Part shown: in pieces, positions 53,669 to 63,538 of the stretch
Layout of the letters: each line of letters opens with the position of its first letter
Position numbering within the stretch: position 1 is the first letter of the stretch
Source of the DNA: Boseongicola sp.
GTDB lineage: Bacteria; Pseudomonadota; Alphaproteobacteria; Rhodobacterales; Rhodobacteraceae
NCBI GenBank assembly: GCA_028824715.1
Contig: JAPPCV010000056.1
Span: 1-64,000 of the forward strand
Direction: 5' to 3'
DNA: 64,000 nucleotides
Made by a program: the position numbers and the translations under genes
The notes under the pieces: model-generated
What the model saw: only the letters and a program-made list of their open reading frames with translations
Told to the model about the DNA's origin: nothing
Database searches by the model: none

Positions 53669-54100
53669 ATGCAGGACTTCGGACGACTCTCCGACGGGGT
53701 GGAGGACCCCCCCGCCGACAACTGGACCCGTCACAATCTCCATGGATTTCCGAAAGTCGCGCTTCGCGCCGACGTGACGGTCGCCGAAGACAAGGACGAT
53801 GGCACGTTCGGCAAGCTTCGTGACGACCTGGCCGCATTTCGCGCCGACCAGGTCGAACGCCTTGCCGCCCGGAACAGGGTGACTGCCGAACGTGGCGAAC
53901 GGCTAGGTGCCGCGTTCGCCAATTCCAGAACCGGAACGGCGGGTCGCCCCGAATGGCAGGACACCCCGATTGCGCTGGTTCCGATTCAGTTCCTTCTTGA
54001 GCTGGCAGTCTCCTTTGGCATCGCTGCCGGCCTCATCATGTTTTGGAGCACTTTCGGACCCGCGATCGTCGCGGCACTTGTCGGCCAGCCCATCCATTAG
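53669..54100 (+). CDS. uncharacterised small C-terminally anchored membrane protein, paralogue B
   Basis: 143 aa; FGKLRDDLAAFRADQVERLAARNRVT + C-terminal TM (FLLELAVSFGIAAGLIMFWSTFGPAIVAALVG). Confidence 0.6.
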   Translation: MQDFGRLSDGVEDPPADNWTRHNLHGFPKVALRADVTVAEDKDDGTFGKLRDDLAAFRADQVERLAARNRVTAERGERLGAAFANSRTGTAGRPEWQDTPIALVPIQFLLELAVSFGIAAGLIMFWSTFGPAIVAALVGQPIH

Positions 54101-54484
54101 CCACGGTGCTTGACGGCTGCCCGTGGACATGCCGGTTCCGGCAGTCCCGAAGGTCCAAGCACGTCTCGCACGCCGCTTCTTGCGCCGGCAACGACGCCAG
54201 GACGCATCACGTCGCCCGGCACCGGTCGCATCGGCCTGCACTCTTGGACGTCCATGCAACCCTTGCAGCGCAGCCTTCCAGCTGCCGATCCATGCGTGCG
54301 GGCGGCGATGCCTCAGGCTCGGCATCTGGCGGTTAGCGACCTGAAGGCCGTTCGCTTGGCAGCTCCGGAACCGGTCGGCTACAGCTACAGTTCCCGGCAG
54401 CGGCTCTCGCGTCGGATGTGCGCATGCCTTGCGGCATTCCGGCCGGATACGGATAACGCGCTGCCGTAGCGTGCGGTCCGCGAG

Positions 54485-55441
54485 TCAAGTGTCAATCAGT
54501 CCGGCCTGTCGCACGATGACTTCGGCCTGCCGGACGCTCGCGATGTCGACGAGCCTTCCCTTGTAGGTGGCGGCACCGGATCCGGAACGTTGCGCTTCTT
54601 CCATCGCGGCAAGGATTTCCCGGGCTTCTGTGATCGCGTCCTCCGACGGCGTGAACACTTCGTTGGCGAGTGCGACCTGCCTTGGGTGGATTGCCCACTT
54701 GCCAACCATTCCAAGCGTTGCTGAACGCAATGCCTGTGCACGGAAGCCGGCGTCGTCGGAAAAGTCCCCAAAGGGCCCGTCGACCGGCAGCACGCCGTGG
54801 GTTCGGCAGGCGGCCACGATCGCGGTCTGAGCCCAGTGCCAGGGGTCGGACCAGTACTTCTCGCCCTCCCGCGTCATGTAGTAGTTTTCCTGGGTGCCGC
54901 CGATGCCGGTCGTCTGCATGCCCATTGAGGCCGCGAAGTCCGCCGCGCCAAGACTCATGGCCTTGAGCCGAGGGGAACTCGCTGCGATCTCCTCCACGTG
55001 TGCAATGCCGGCGGCGGTCTCGATGATTGCTTCCAGGTCGATGCGTTTGGTTCTGCCAGTGGCTGATTCCACGGCGGACACAAGGGCATCGACGGCATAG
55101 ACATCGGCCGCGCATCCGACTTTTGGAATCATGATCTGGTCCAGGCGTTCGGAGCAGTTTTCGAGGAGATCGATCACGTCCCGGTACCAGAAATGCGTAT
55201 CCAAGGCGTTGATGCGGACTGAAAGGGTCTTCTTTCCCCAATCCACATCGCCAATTGCCCCGATGACGTGCTTCCGCGATTCGGCCTTGTCGCAGGGCGC
55301 CACCGAATCTTCGAGATCGAGGTTGATCACGTCCGCATCGGATGCAGCCATCTTCTCAAAAATGGATGGCCGTGAACCGGGCCCGAAGAGCTGGCATCGG
55401 TTCGGGCGGCCCGGGGCGGGAGGTTGCGGGCGGAAACTCAT
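54485..55441 (-). CDS. mcl1: L-malyl-CoA/beta-methylmalyl-CoA lyase
   Basis: MSFRPQPPAPGRPNRCQLFGPGSRPSIFEKMAASDADVINLDLEDSVAP; LGAADFAASMGMQTTGIGGTQENYYM; GMVGKWAIHPRQVALANEVFTPS. Confidence 0.94.
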   Translation of the reverse strand: MSFRPQPPAPGRPNRCQLFGPGSRPSIFEKMAASDADVINLDLEDSVAPCDKAESRKHVIGAIGDVDWGKKTLSVRINALDTHFWYRDVIDLLENCSERLDQIMIPKVGCAADVYAVDALVSAVESATGRTKRIDLEAIIETAAGIAHVEEIAASSPRLKAMSLGAADFAASMGMQTTGIGGTQENYYMTREGEKYWSDPWHWAQTAIVAACRTHGVLPVDGPFGDFSDDAGFRAQALRSATLGMVGKWAIHPRQVALANEVFTPSEDAITEAREILAAMEEAQRSGSGAATYKGRLVDIASVRQAEVIVRQAGLIDT

Positions 55442-55485
55442 GGACGGCGCGCCTTTCCCTTCGTTCTACAGCAATCTGAATAGTG

Positions 55486-55537
55486 TGTTGCGCTGCAGCA
55501 TGCAAACCTGTTGCGCTGCGGCATTCCAGTTGCGCAA
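55486..55537. repeat. Three TTGCGC-containing repeats upstream of mcl1 (two 16-mers with one mismatch, plus palindrome TTGCGCAA)
   Basis: TGTTGCGCTGCAGCAT (55486-55501), TGTTGCGCTGCGGCAT (55509-55524), TTGCGCAA (55530-55537), read directly. Confidence 0.65.
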
Positions 55538-55656
55538 TATTCGTCGAAATATTTGTCCATATGAAGAGGAAGATTCGCAAAACTCCAAAAAATCTGCTGG
55601 AAATGGCATGAATTTCCTGGGTGGACGCCTAGAATCGCGAGACATGGGAGGATGCC

Positions 55657-56658
55657 ATGATTCGCAAGCCATATCTGCTTTTTCTTGGCGATGCGCCTGA
55701 CCAGCTCGCCGCAAAGGTCGCGCAGGGCATAGCCGACTGGCGGCCTGAGAATGTCGTCGGACAGTTGCGGCTGGACGGCTGCAAGGCCGATGCCGGCGTG
55801 CCCGATCTGGGCTTGAACGACGCTTGGGAAAGGGGTGCACGCACATTGGTCGTCGGCGTGGCGAATCGGGGCGGGGTCATCCCGGAATCCTGGCTCGATG
55901 TCCTGAAGCAGGCCCTGGAAATCGGTTTCGACCTGGCCAACGGCCAGCATAACCTGCTGCGCGATCAGGGCGTTCTGAGGGAGACTGCGCAGCGGAACGA
56001 TCGGGCTCTTCACGACGTGCGGGTTCCAACCGTTGCCTATCCAATTGCGAACGGAAAGAAGCGTACGGGCAAGCGTTGCCTGGCGATCGGTACGGACTGC
56101 TCAATCGGCAAGATGTACACGGGCCTCGCCATGGACCGTGAAATGAGGACGAGAAGAAAGAAGTCGACCTTTCGGCCGACTGGCCAGACAGGAATCCTGA
56201 TCACGGGAAGCGGCGTGCCTCTCGATGCCGTTGTCGCCGACTTCATGGCGGGAGCGATCGAATGCCTGACGCCAGACAACGATTCCGATCATTGGGATCA
56301 CATCGAGGGGCAGGGCAGCCTTTTCCACGTTTCCTATTCCGGCGTCACGATGGCGCTGATTCATGGCGGGCAGCCGGATGCCATCATTCTGGCCCATGAG
56401 CCGACCCGGACGCATATGCGGGGCCTGCCGCACTACGGACTGCCAACGCTTGAAGAGCTTCGCGACGTGGCGCTGCCCGTTGCGCGGGTCGCCAACCCGG
56501 ACGTCAGGATCTGCGGGGTTTCGGTGAATACGAGCGCGCTGGACGATGATGAGGCGGTGCGCTCTTGCGAGGAGATCGAGGATCGGATGGGTTTGCCGAC
56601 GGTAGATCCTTTCCGGCACGGGGCCGGTCGCCTAGTGGACGCGCTGGAGGCGATCTGA
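55657..56658 (+). CDS. dgcN: DUF1611 family protein, D-glutamate N-acetyltransferase (DgcN)-like
   Basis: CLAIGTDCSIGKMYTGLAMDREM (P-loop-like); GQTGILITGSGVPLDAVVADFMAGAIE; EGQGSLFHVSYSGVTMALIHGGQPDAIIL; followed by an epimerase-family gene. Confidence 0.87.
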   Translation: MIRKPYLLFLGDAPDQLAAKVAQGIADWRPENVVGQLRLDGCKADAGVPDLGLNDAWERGARTLVVGVANRGGVIPESWLDVLKQALEIGFDLANGQHNLLRDQGVLRETAQRNDRALHDVRVPTVAYPIANGKKRTGKRCLAIGTDCSIGKMYTGLAMDREMRTRRKKSTFRPTGQTGILITGSGVPLDAVVADFMAGAIECLTPDNDSDHWDHIEGQGSLFHVSYSGVTMALIHGGQPDAIILAHEPTRTHMRGLPHYGLPTLEELRDVALPVARVANPDVRICGVSVNTSALDDDEAVRSCEEIEDRMGLPTVDPFRHGAGRLVDALEAI

Positions 56659-56791
56659 AGCCGTCGGGCGCTCGTTCGGCTCGATGCGCCATGGTGATCA
56701 CGACCGGACGCGCCATGCCTTGGAACTGACGATCCGGCTGGAAATTCCGTGCGCAAGTCTCGGGAATGAGATGCAGGAAAGACCCGATTGA

Positions 56792-57757
56792 ATGGAGATT
56801 TGCACGAATCCCGAGTCGTTTCGTCTGGCCGAGACGTTTGCGATCTCGCGTGGATCACGTGATGTCGCCGAGGTTCTGACCGTATGCATCGAGGAGGATG
56901 GGAAGGTCGGATGGGGTGAGTGCGTTCCCTATGCGCGCTACGGCGAAACCATTGAATCGGTTACGGATCGGGTCATGAGTCTGCCGGCAGAACTGACGCG
57001 CGAGGCGCTCCAGGAAACGCTGCCGGCCGGCGCGGCGCGAAACGCCGTTGACTGCGCGCTTTGGGATCTTGCCGCAAAGCGGGCAGGAGAGCGGGCGTGG
57101 CGGCTTGCCGGGCTCGAAATGCCAGGCCCGGTGGTCACCGCGTTCACGCTGTCGCTCGACACACCCGAGAGGATGGAAGTGTCTGCCCGAAGGCACGCCG
57201 GACGCCCGCTGCTGAAGGTGAAGCTGGGTGGCGAAGAGGACATGGCCCGACTTGAAGCCGTTCGGTGTGGCGCCCCTGAAACGCGGATCATAGTCGATGC
57301 GAACGAGGGATGGAGCGCCGAATTCTATTCGGAAATTGCGCCACACCTGGTGCGGCTTGGCGTTCGGCTGGTCGAGCAGCCCTTGCCTGCCGGAAAAGAT
57401 GGAATGCTTGCCGAGATCGAGAGGCCGCTGCCGGTCTGCGCTGACGAGTCGGTTCATGACAGGACGACCTTGCCAGCGCTCAAGGGCAAGTATGATGCAG
57501 TGAACATCAAGCTCGACAAGGCTGGCGGCCTGACGGAGGCGTTTGCGCTCATGGACGCCGCTCGGGCGCAAGGTCACGACATCATGGTCGGATGCATGGT
57601 CGGCACGTCGCTTGCCATGGCACCGGCAATCCTCCTCGCGCAAGGCGCGACGGTGGTTGACCTTGACGGGCCGCTTCTTCTGGCTGAAGACCGCGACCAT
57701 GCGCTGGAATACGAAGACGGACGCGTGCATCCGCCGCGGCCTGAACTATGGGGGTGA
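56792..57757 (+). CDS. dgcA: enolase-superfamily racemase/epimerase (annotatable as dipeptide epimerase; DgcA-like N-acetyl-D-glutamate racemase)
   Basis: DCALWDLAAKRAG; LLKVKLGGEEDMARLEAVR; RIIVDANEGWS; VNIKLDKAGGLTEAFALMDAARAQGHDIMVGCMVGTSLAMAPA. Confidence 0.87.
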   Translation: MEICTNPESFRLAETFAISRGSRDVAEVLTVCIEEDGKVGWGECVPYARYGETIESVTDRVMSLPAELTREALQETLPAGAARNAVDCALWDLAAKRAGERAWRLAGLEMPGPVVTAFTLSLDTPERMEVSARRHAGRPLLKVKLGGEEDMARLEAVRCGAPETRIIVDANEGWSAEFYSEIAPHLVRLGVRLVEQPLPAGKDGMLAEIERPLPVCADESVHDRTTLPALKGKYDAVNIKLDKAGGLTEAFALMDAARAQGHDIMVGCMVGTSLAMAPAILLAQGATVVDLDGPLLLAEDRDHALEYEDGRVHPPRPELWG

Positions 57758-57760
57758 GCG

Positions 57761-58621
57761 ATGAGCCGCATCGTGTACGTCAATGGAGTGTACGTTCCTG
57801 AAGAGGAGGCTCGCGTGTCGATATTCGACCGAGGGTTTCTGTTTGCTGACGGCGTCTACGAAGTGACCAGCGTGCTGGACGGCAAGCTGGTCGACTTCGC
57901 CGGACACGCGGCGCGGCTTGAGAGATCTCTGGGCGAAATCGAAATGGCTTCGCCGGTCTCCGGAGAGGAACTGGCCGGTGTCTTCCGCGAACTGGTTCGG
58001 CGGAACGCGCTGACCGAAGGCATGGTCTATCTCCAGATCACTCGCGGCGCAGACAAGGACCGGGACTTCGACTGCCCTGCACCCGAACGCGTGCCGCCCA
58101 CGGTTCTGGCATTTACGCAGAACAAGAACATCGTCGGCAATCCGGCCGCGAAGGCGGGCATTAGCGTGATCACGATCGACGACCTCCGATGGGCACGCCG
58201 CGACATCAAGACGGTCCAGCTTCTCTATCCCGTCCTAGGCAAGAAGATGGCCAGGGAACAGGGAAAGGACGATGCCTGGATGGTCGAGGACGGTGTCGTC
58301 ACCGAAGGCACCTCAAACAATGCCTGCATCGTCCGGGAGGACAGGATCATCACGCGTGACCTGTCCGAAAAGATCCTGCACGGCATCACCAGGAAGGCCG
58401 TGCTGGCGATTGCGCGAGAGGCGCAGATGAAGGTCGAGGAGAGACCCTTCACCGTGGACGAGGCCAAGGAGGCGGACGAGGCATTCATCACCTCCGCATC
58501 AACGTTCGTGATGCCCGTCGTCGAGATCGACGGCGCGAGGATCGGTGACGGAAAGCCCGGTCCGGTCGCAACCCGGCTTCGGGAGATCTACGTCGAGGAA
58601 TCCCGGAAGTCGGCCGTATAG
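57761..58621 (+). CDS. D-amino-acid transaminase, class IV
   Basis: IVYVNGVYVPEEEARVSIFDRGFLFADGVYEVTSV; IKTVQLLYPVLGKKMAREQG; VTEGTSNNACIV. Confidence 0.9.
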   Translation: MSRIVYVNGVYVPEEEARVSIFDRGFLFADGVYEVTSVLDGKLVDFAGHAARLERSLGEIEMASPVSGEELAGVFRELVRRNALTEGMVYLQITRGADKDRDFDCPAPERVPPTVLAFTQNKNIVGNPAAKAGISVITIDDLRWARRDIKTVQLLYPVLGKKMAREQGKDDAWMVEDGVVTEGTSNNACIVREDRIITRDLSEKILHGITRKAVLAIAREAQMKVEERPFTVDEAKEADEAFITSASTFVMPVVEIDGARIGDGKPGPVATRLREIYVEESRKSAV

Positions 58622-58723
58622 CGCTGCAGCTGCGCTTCCTTCAATCCAGGTTGTGCGGCCGCAGCCGCTGCTGATGCGGGACGGCTACGGACGGCCAGGG
58701 ATCACCTGACGAAAGCCGCTGGT

Positions 58724-59047
58724 TCAGCCGTCGCTTCCGTTTTGATCATCATGAAGCTTCCGGGACTGCTCGAACGCGGCCTTTTGTCCTGCCGTTGCCT
58801 CGGTCTGGTGCATGGCGTTCCAGTCATCGTAGGGCATGCCGTAAAACGATTCACGAGCATCCTCCTTCGAAATCTCGATGCCCCGTTCCCCAGCCGCTTC
58901 CTGATACCAGCGCGAAAGGCAGTTCCGGCAAAATCCGGCGAGGTTCATCAGGTCGATGTTCTGAACGTCAATGCGGTCGTCCATCAGGTGCTTCTGCAAG
59001 CGCCGGAACGCGGCGGCTTCCAGTTCAATGCGGGTCTTGTCGTCCAT
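58724..59047 (-). CDS. DUF1244 family protein
   Basis: MDDKTRIELEAAAFRRLQKHLMDDRIDVQNIDLMNLAGFCRNCLSRWYQEAAGERGIEISKEDARESFYGMPYDDW. Confidence 0.9.
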   Translation of the reverse strand: MDDKTRIELEAAAFRRLQKHLMDDRIDVQNIDLMNLAGFCRNCLSRWYQEAAGERGIEISKEDARESFYGMPYDDWNAMHQTEATAGQKAAFEQSRKLHDDQNGSDG

Positions 59048-59823
59048 CAAGCATCTCCTCGTGTTTCTGCCGCTTGCAGTGCCTCTGGAAGGACTCTGGC
59101 AAGGCGGTCCGCCCATTCTGCCTGATCTCTCTCCCCGCCGATCAGGTCGTTGCGCACCTCGATCAGGGTATTCTGTCGCCTTGTCTGCACGGCATGCCTG
59201 TCAATCGTGTCCCCTTCGAGCCTGCCGCTGTAGGGCTGGTTTGCGCCGACGACCAGCCGCCTTTCGCGCGCCAGCCCTGCCAGCAGGGGGAGCGAAAGAC
59301 GGTCATCGTCGGCGAACAGCAGCGTCACGTGCCACGGGCGGGGCTTTCGACCGCGAAACTGCGGCGTGAATGAATGGACCGAAAGGATGACGGTGTCCGG
59401 CCGCCTTGCCGCGATCCTTTCAATGGTGCGGTGATATGGACGGTAGAGCATTTCCTTGCGCCGTTCGATTTCGGTCTCGTCCGCGTCGCGATTGGCCGGG
59501 ATGATGGTGCCGTCGTAGATCCGCATGACAAGAGTCGGGTCGTGTTCGCCCCGGTTGGGATCAATGACAAGACGCGAGTAGTTGGCCAGGACAGCGGGCG
59601 CATCCAGCAGCGCCGCGAGCTTCAATGCCAGCCCTGACGCGCCCACGTCATATGCGATATGCCGCGACATGTCGTCGCGCGAGATTCCGAGGTCGCCATT
59701 CGCGACCCAGGATGGCACGGCATTCGATGCATGGTCGCACAGCACCAGCCATCGCGCGGGCCTTGATTCGCCGGCGACGATGACGGGAGGCAGGTCCGAT
59801 GATTCTTCGGGCATGAACGGCAT
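59047..59823 (-). CDS. N-formylglutamate amidohydrolase family protein
   Basis: LVLCDHASNAVPSWVANGDLGISRDDMSRHIAYDVGASGLALKLA; VILSVHSFTPQFRG. Confidence 0.88.
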   Translation of the reverse strand: MPFMPEESSDLPPVIVAGESRPARWLVLCDHASNAVPSWVANGDLGISRDDMSRHIAYDVGASGLALKLAALLDAPAVLANYSRLVIDPNRGEHDPTLVMRIYDGTIIPANRDADETEIERRKEMLYRPYHRTIERIAARRPDTVILSVHSFTPQFRGRKPRPWHVTLLFADDDRLSLPLLAGLARERRLVVGANQPYSGRLEGDTIDRHAVQTRRQNTLIEVRNDLIGGERDQAEWADRLARVLPEALQAAETRGDA

Positions 59824-59919
59824 GGCGCGAAGCTATCGCCCGAATTGCCCGTTGGCCAGTTGTCAGGCGCTAACATTTGCGGCAGTAGAGAATATCGCTT
59901 GATACCGAGGGAATGCCTC

Positions 59920-61365
59920 ATGCGCCGCCTCCGAAACGTCAAGATCGTCGCGACACTAGGTCCTGCGTCGAGTTCCTACGACATGATCCGAAAACTGTTT
60001 GAGGCTGGGGCCGACACTTTCCGCCTGAACACCAGTCACGGAGATCACGACGATATCAGGGCCCGACACGAGATCATCCGAAAGGTCGAACAGGACACGG
60101 GTCGACCCATCGGGATCCTTGCCGATCTTCAAGGGCCGAAGCTCAGGGTGGGCACCTTTGCGAACGGGGCCGTCGATGTCGAAGAAGGCCAGAACTTTCG
60201 TTTCGACCTCTCGGAAGCGCCGGGTGGACCAAACAGGGTGCAGCTGCCCCATCGCGAGATCTTCGAAGCCGTGGAGAAGGGTGCAACGCTGCTTGTCAAT
60301 GACGGCAAGGTCCGCATGAAGGTCGCGGAGCATGGTCCCGATTTCGCGGACTGCACCGTTCTGGTCGGTGGCACGGTCTCGGACCGGAAGGGCGTAAATG
60401 TCCCGGACGTTCTGCTGCCGCTCGCGGCATTGTCGGAGAAAGACAGGTCGGACCTGGAATTCGTGTGCGAGCTTGGTGTCGACTGGCTGGCCCTGTCCTT
60501 CGTCCAGCGCGCCGATGATGTCCATGAGGCGCGCGAACTGGCGCGTGGCCGCGCGGCGCTGATGACAAAGGTCGAGAAGCCGGCCGCTGTGCGCAATTTC
60601 AATGCCATTCTTGAAGCATCGGACGGAATCATGGTGGCAAGGGGCGATCTCGGCGTGGAATTGCCGGTCCAGAACGTGCCGCCAATCCAGAAGCGGCTGG
60701 TGCGCAAGTGCCGGATGGCAGCGAAGCCCGTGATCGTGGCAACGCAGATGCTTGAATCGATGATCGAGAGCCCGATGCCGACGCGCGCCGAAGTGTCGGA
60801 CGTAGCTGCCGCGATTTATGAAGGGGCCGATGCGGTGATGCTTTCGGCCGAGAGCGCAGTCGGATCCTATCCCGTCGAGGCGGTATCGACGATGAACAAT
60901 GTCGCGATCGAGGTCGAGAGCGATCCAACGTATCGCGATGTCGTGGATGCCAGCCGGGGGGGGCCCAAGCAGTCTGTCGCGGACGGCATCGTCTCGGCTG
61001 CGCGAGAAATCGCGGAAACCGCTGACATCAAGGTGATCTGCAGCTACTCCGAGTCCGGGACGACCGCGTTGCTCGTCGCGCGCGAACGGCCCCATGTTCC
61101 GATCATTGCCATGACATCCCGAATCCGGACGGCAAGGCGACTCTGCCTGTCTTGGGGTCTGCACTGCTCCCATACCAGCGAGGTGGATCGGTTCAAGACT
61201 GCCGTCATAAACTCGGCAAGGGCCTCCATAGCGGAAGGGTTCGCTTCGCCGGACGATTTTCTCGTCGTGACCGCCGGCGTCCCGTTTGGCAAGCCGGGCA
61301 CCACGAACATCTTGCGCGTTTCGTCCTGCGACGAACGCAAGATCATTCCCGCGGATCCCGATTGA
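59920..61365 (+). CDS. pyk: pyruvate kinase
   Basis: MRRLRNVKIVATLGPASSSYDMIRKLFEAGADTFRLNTSHGD; GIMVARGDLGVELP; ATQMLESMIESPMPTRAEVSDVAAAIYEGADAVMLSAESA. Confidence 0.95.
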   Translation: MRRLRNVKIVATLGPASSSYDMIRKLFEAGADTFRLNTSHGDHDDIRARHEIIRKVEQDTGRPIGILADLQGPKLRVGTFANGAVDVEEGQNFRFDLSEAPGGPNRVQLPHREIFEAVEKGATLLVNDGKVRMKVAEHGPDFADCTVLVGGTVSDRKGVNVPDVLLPLAALSEKDRSDLEFVCELGVDWLALSFVQRADDVHEARELARGRAALMTKVEKPAAVRNFNAILEASDGIMVARGDLGVELPVQNVPPIQKRLVRKCRMAAKPVIVATQMLESMIESPMPTRAEVSDVAAAIYEGADAVMLSAESAVGSYPVEAVSTMNNVAIEVESDPTYRDVVDASRGGPKQSVADGIVSAAREIAETADIKVICSYSESGTTALLVARERPHVPIIAMTSRIRTARRLCLSWGLHCSHTSEVDRFKTAVINSARASIAEGFASPDDFLVVTAGVPFGKPGTTNILRVSSCDERKIIPADPD

Positions 61366-61641
61366 GGACGGGTGCCGCGCCCCTGGGTCGCTGGCCTCGG
61401 CGAAAGCCTCCGGACCGACGGGTTCCCGGACATTGTCCATGCCCGCCTGGCAGGTCGGCGGACTGTCGACTTCAAGTTGCCCTGCAGTGCCTGCATCTCG
61501 CGCCACGTGCACACGCCTTGCAGGTGCACATTCCCTCTTGCCAGCGCCCGGGACGGGCTGTATGCGGCACGCCTCAGTGGGCCCGCCGGCCAATGCGGCA
61601 TGCCGAGCGGACCTTGAACCGTCTGTCGACAGGAGATGGAA

Positions 61642-61842
61642 ATGCCCAAGATGAAGACCAAGTCGAGCGCGAAGAAGCGCTTCAAGGTGACAGCCTCAGG
61701 AAAGGTGATCAGCGCCCAGGCCGGAAAGCGCCACGGCATGATCAAGCGGACAAACAAGTTCATTCGCAATGCGCGCGGCACGACCGTGATGAGCGGGCCC
61801 AATCAAAGGCTCGCCAAGCGCTACATGCCCTACGACCGCTGA
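61642..61842 (+). CDS. rpmI: 50S ribosomal protein L35
   Basis: [50 protein letters not shown]. Confidence 0.96.
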   Translation: MPKMKTKSSAKKRFKVTASGKVISAQAGKRHGMIKRTNKFIRNARGTTVMSGPNQRLAKRYMPYDR

Positions 61843-61854
61843 GGAGACGCAGAC

Positions 61855-62217
61855 ATGTCACGCGTAAGAGGGGGTACGACCACCCACGCCCGCCACAAGA
61901 AGGTGATCAGTGCCGCGAAGGGCTACTACGGTCGCCGCAAGAACACGTTCAAGGCCGCCCGGCAGGCCGTCGACAGGGCCAACGAGTACGCGACCCGTGA
62001 CCGAAAGGCCCGAAAGCGCAATTTCCGCGCGCTCTGGATCCAGAGGATCAACGCCGCCGTTCGAGCCCATGACGCGGGATTGACCTATTCACGTTTCATG
62101 AACGGTCTTTCCCGGGCAGGCATAGAGGTGGACCGCAAGGTCTTGGCCGACCTTGCCGTGCACGAACCGGAGGCGTTTGAGGCCATCGTGAAGAAGGCGA
62201 AGGCCGCAATCGCGTAA
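61855..62217 (+). CDS. rplT: 50S ribosomal protein L20
   Basis: [70 protein letters not shown]. Confidence 0.97.
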   Translation: MSRVRGGTTTHARHKKVISAAKGYYGRRKNTFKAARQAVDRANEYATRDRKARKRNFRALWIQRINAAVRAHDAGLTYSRFMNGLSRAGIEVDRKVLADLAVHEPEAFEAIVKKAKAAIA

Positions 62218-62334
62218 ACACTCCTTTCGGGGTCAGTTACAAGTGAAGCTGCGGACCTATACGGGGTTGCGCGGCTTCTTGTCTTCATGGGTTCCGACGG
62301 CTAGCAGGACGGGGCATGGATCAAGAGGGTCCGG

Positions 62335-63402
62335 ATGGACGAACTGAGAACAAAATACCTTGGCGAAATCGCTGGTGCGGCCGACGAGGTCGCGCTTGAA
62401 AGGCTGCGCGTTGCCGCTCTCGGCAAGAAGGGCGAGGTGTCGCTCAGGATGCGCGAGCTCGGCGGCATGACCCCCGCAGAGAGGCAGGTCGCCGGACCGG
62501 CGCTCAACGCGTTGAAGGACGAGATCAACGGGGCGATTGCGGCCAAGAAGGCTGCACTGGAAGACGCGTCTCTCGATGCGCGACTCAAGGAGGAATGGCT
62601 TGACGTCACATTGCCTGCGCGCCAGCGCGCGCGCGGAAGCGTTCACCCTGTCAGCCAGGTCACCGAGGAGGTGACGGCCGTCCTCGCCGACATGGGATTT
62701 GCGGTCGCGGAAGGTCCGCAGATCGAAAGCGACTGGTATAACTTCGACGCGCTCAACATCCCACATCACCATCCGGCCCGGACCGAGATGGACACGTTTT
62801 ACATGGCGCAGGCAGAGGGTGACAACCGGTCGCCGCATGTTCTCAGGACCCATACTTCGCCGGTCCAGATTCGCGCGATGCAGGAACGTGGGAGCCCGCT
62901 TCGCGTCATCTGTCCGGGGCGGGTCTACAGGGCCGACTATGACCAGACGCACACGCCAATGTTCCATCAGGTCGAGGGCCTTGCGATTGATCGCGACATT
63001 TCGATGGCCAACCTGAAATGGGTGCTCGAGGAGTTCTTCTCGGCCTTTTTCGGCACGACCGTGAGAACCCGCTTCCGTGCTTCGCACTTTCCCTTCACGG
63101 AACCTTCGGCGGAAGTCGACATCCAGTGCTCTTGGGAAGGCGGAACCGTGAAAGTGGGTGAAGGCGAAGGCTGGCTGGAGGTCCTGGGTTCCGGAATGGT
63201 GCACCCCAAGGTCCTGGAAGCGGGTGGAATAGATTCTTCCAAGTGGCAGGGTTTCGCATTCGGAATCGGAATCGATCGTTTGGCGATGCTGAAATACGGC
63301 ATTCCGGACCTTCGGGCCTTCTTTGATTCGGACTTGCGGTGGCTGAGGCATTACGGCTTCGCCCCGCTTGACGTGCCGACACTGCACGGAGGTTTGCAGT
63401 GA
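62335..63402 (+). CDS. pheS: phenylalanyl-tRNA synthetase subunit alpha
   Basis: [110 protein letters not shown]. Confidence 0.96.
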   Translation: MDELRTKYLGEIAGAADEVALERLRVAALGKKGEVSLRMRELGGMTPAERQVAGPALNALKDEINGAIAAKKAALEDASLDARLKEEWLDVTLPARQRARGSVHPVSQVTEEVTAVLADMGFAVAEGPQIESDWYNFDALNIPHHHPARTEMDTFYMAQAEGDNRSPHVLRTHTSPVQIRAMQERGSPLRVICPGRVYRADYDQTHTPMFHQVEGLAIDRDISMANLKWVLEEFFSAFFGTTVRTRFRASHFPFTEPSAEVDIQCSWEGGTVKVGEGEGWLEVLGSGMVHPKVLEAGGIDSSKWQGFAFGIGIDRLAMLKYGIPDLRAFFDSDLRWLRHYGFAPLDVPTLHGGLQ

Positions 63403-63538
63403 TGCCCAGCGCAACGAGCACGATGCCGGGCTTGGTTCAGGCAGGACATCATCCGGGGTGGCTTGCCTTGGCCGGACAACCCGAAATGGCGGGCGTGCCG
63501 ACGCCGGGAAGAAACGGCATGCCCTCGGAGGAAACGCG

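Noticed and set aside
61372-61617. 81-aa Cys-rich ORF between pyk and rpmI
   Set aside because: No RBS or family signature seen; could be leader DNA. Not supported as coding.
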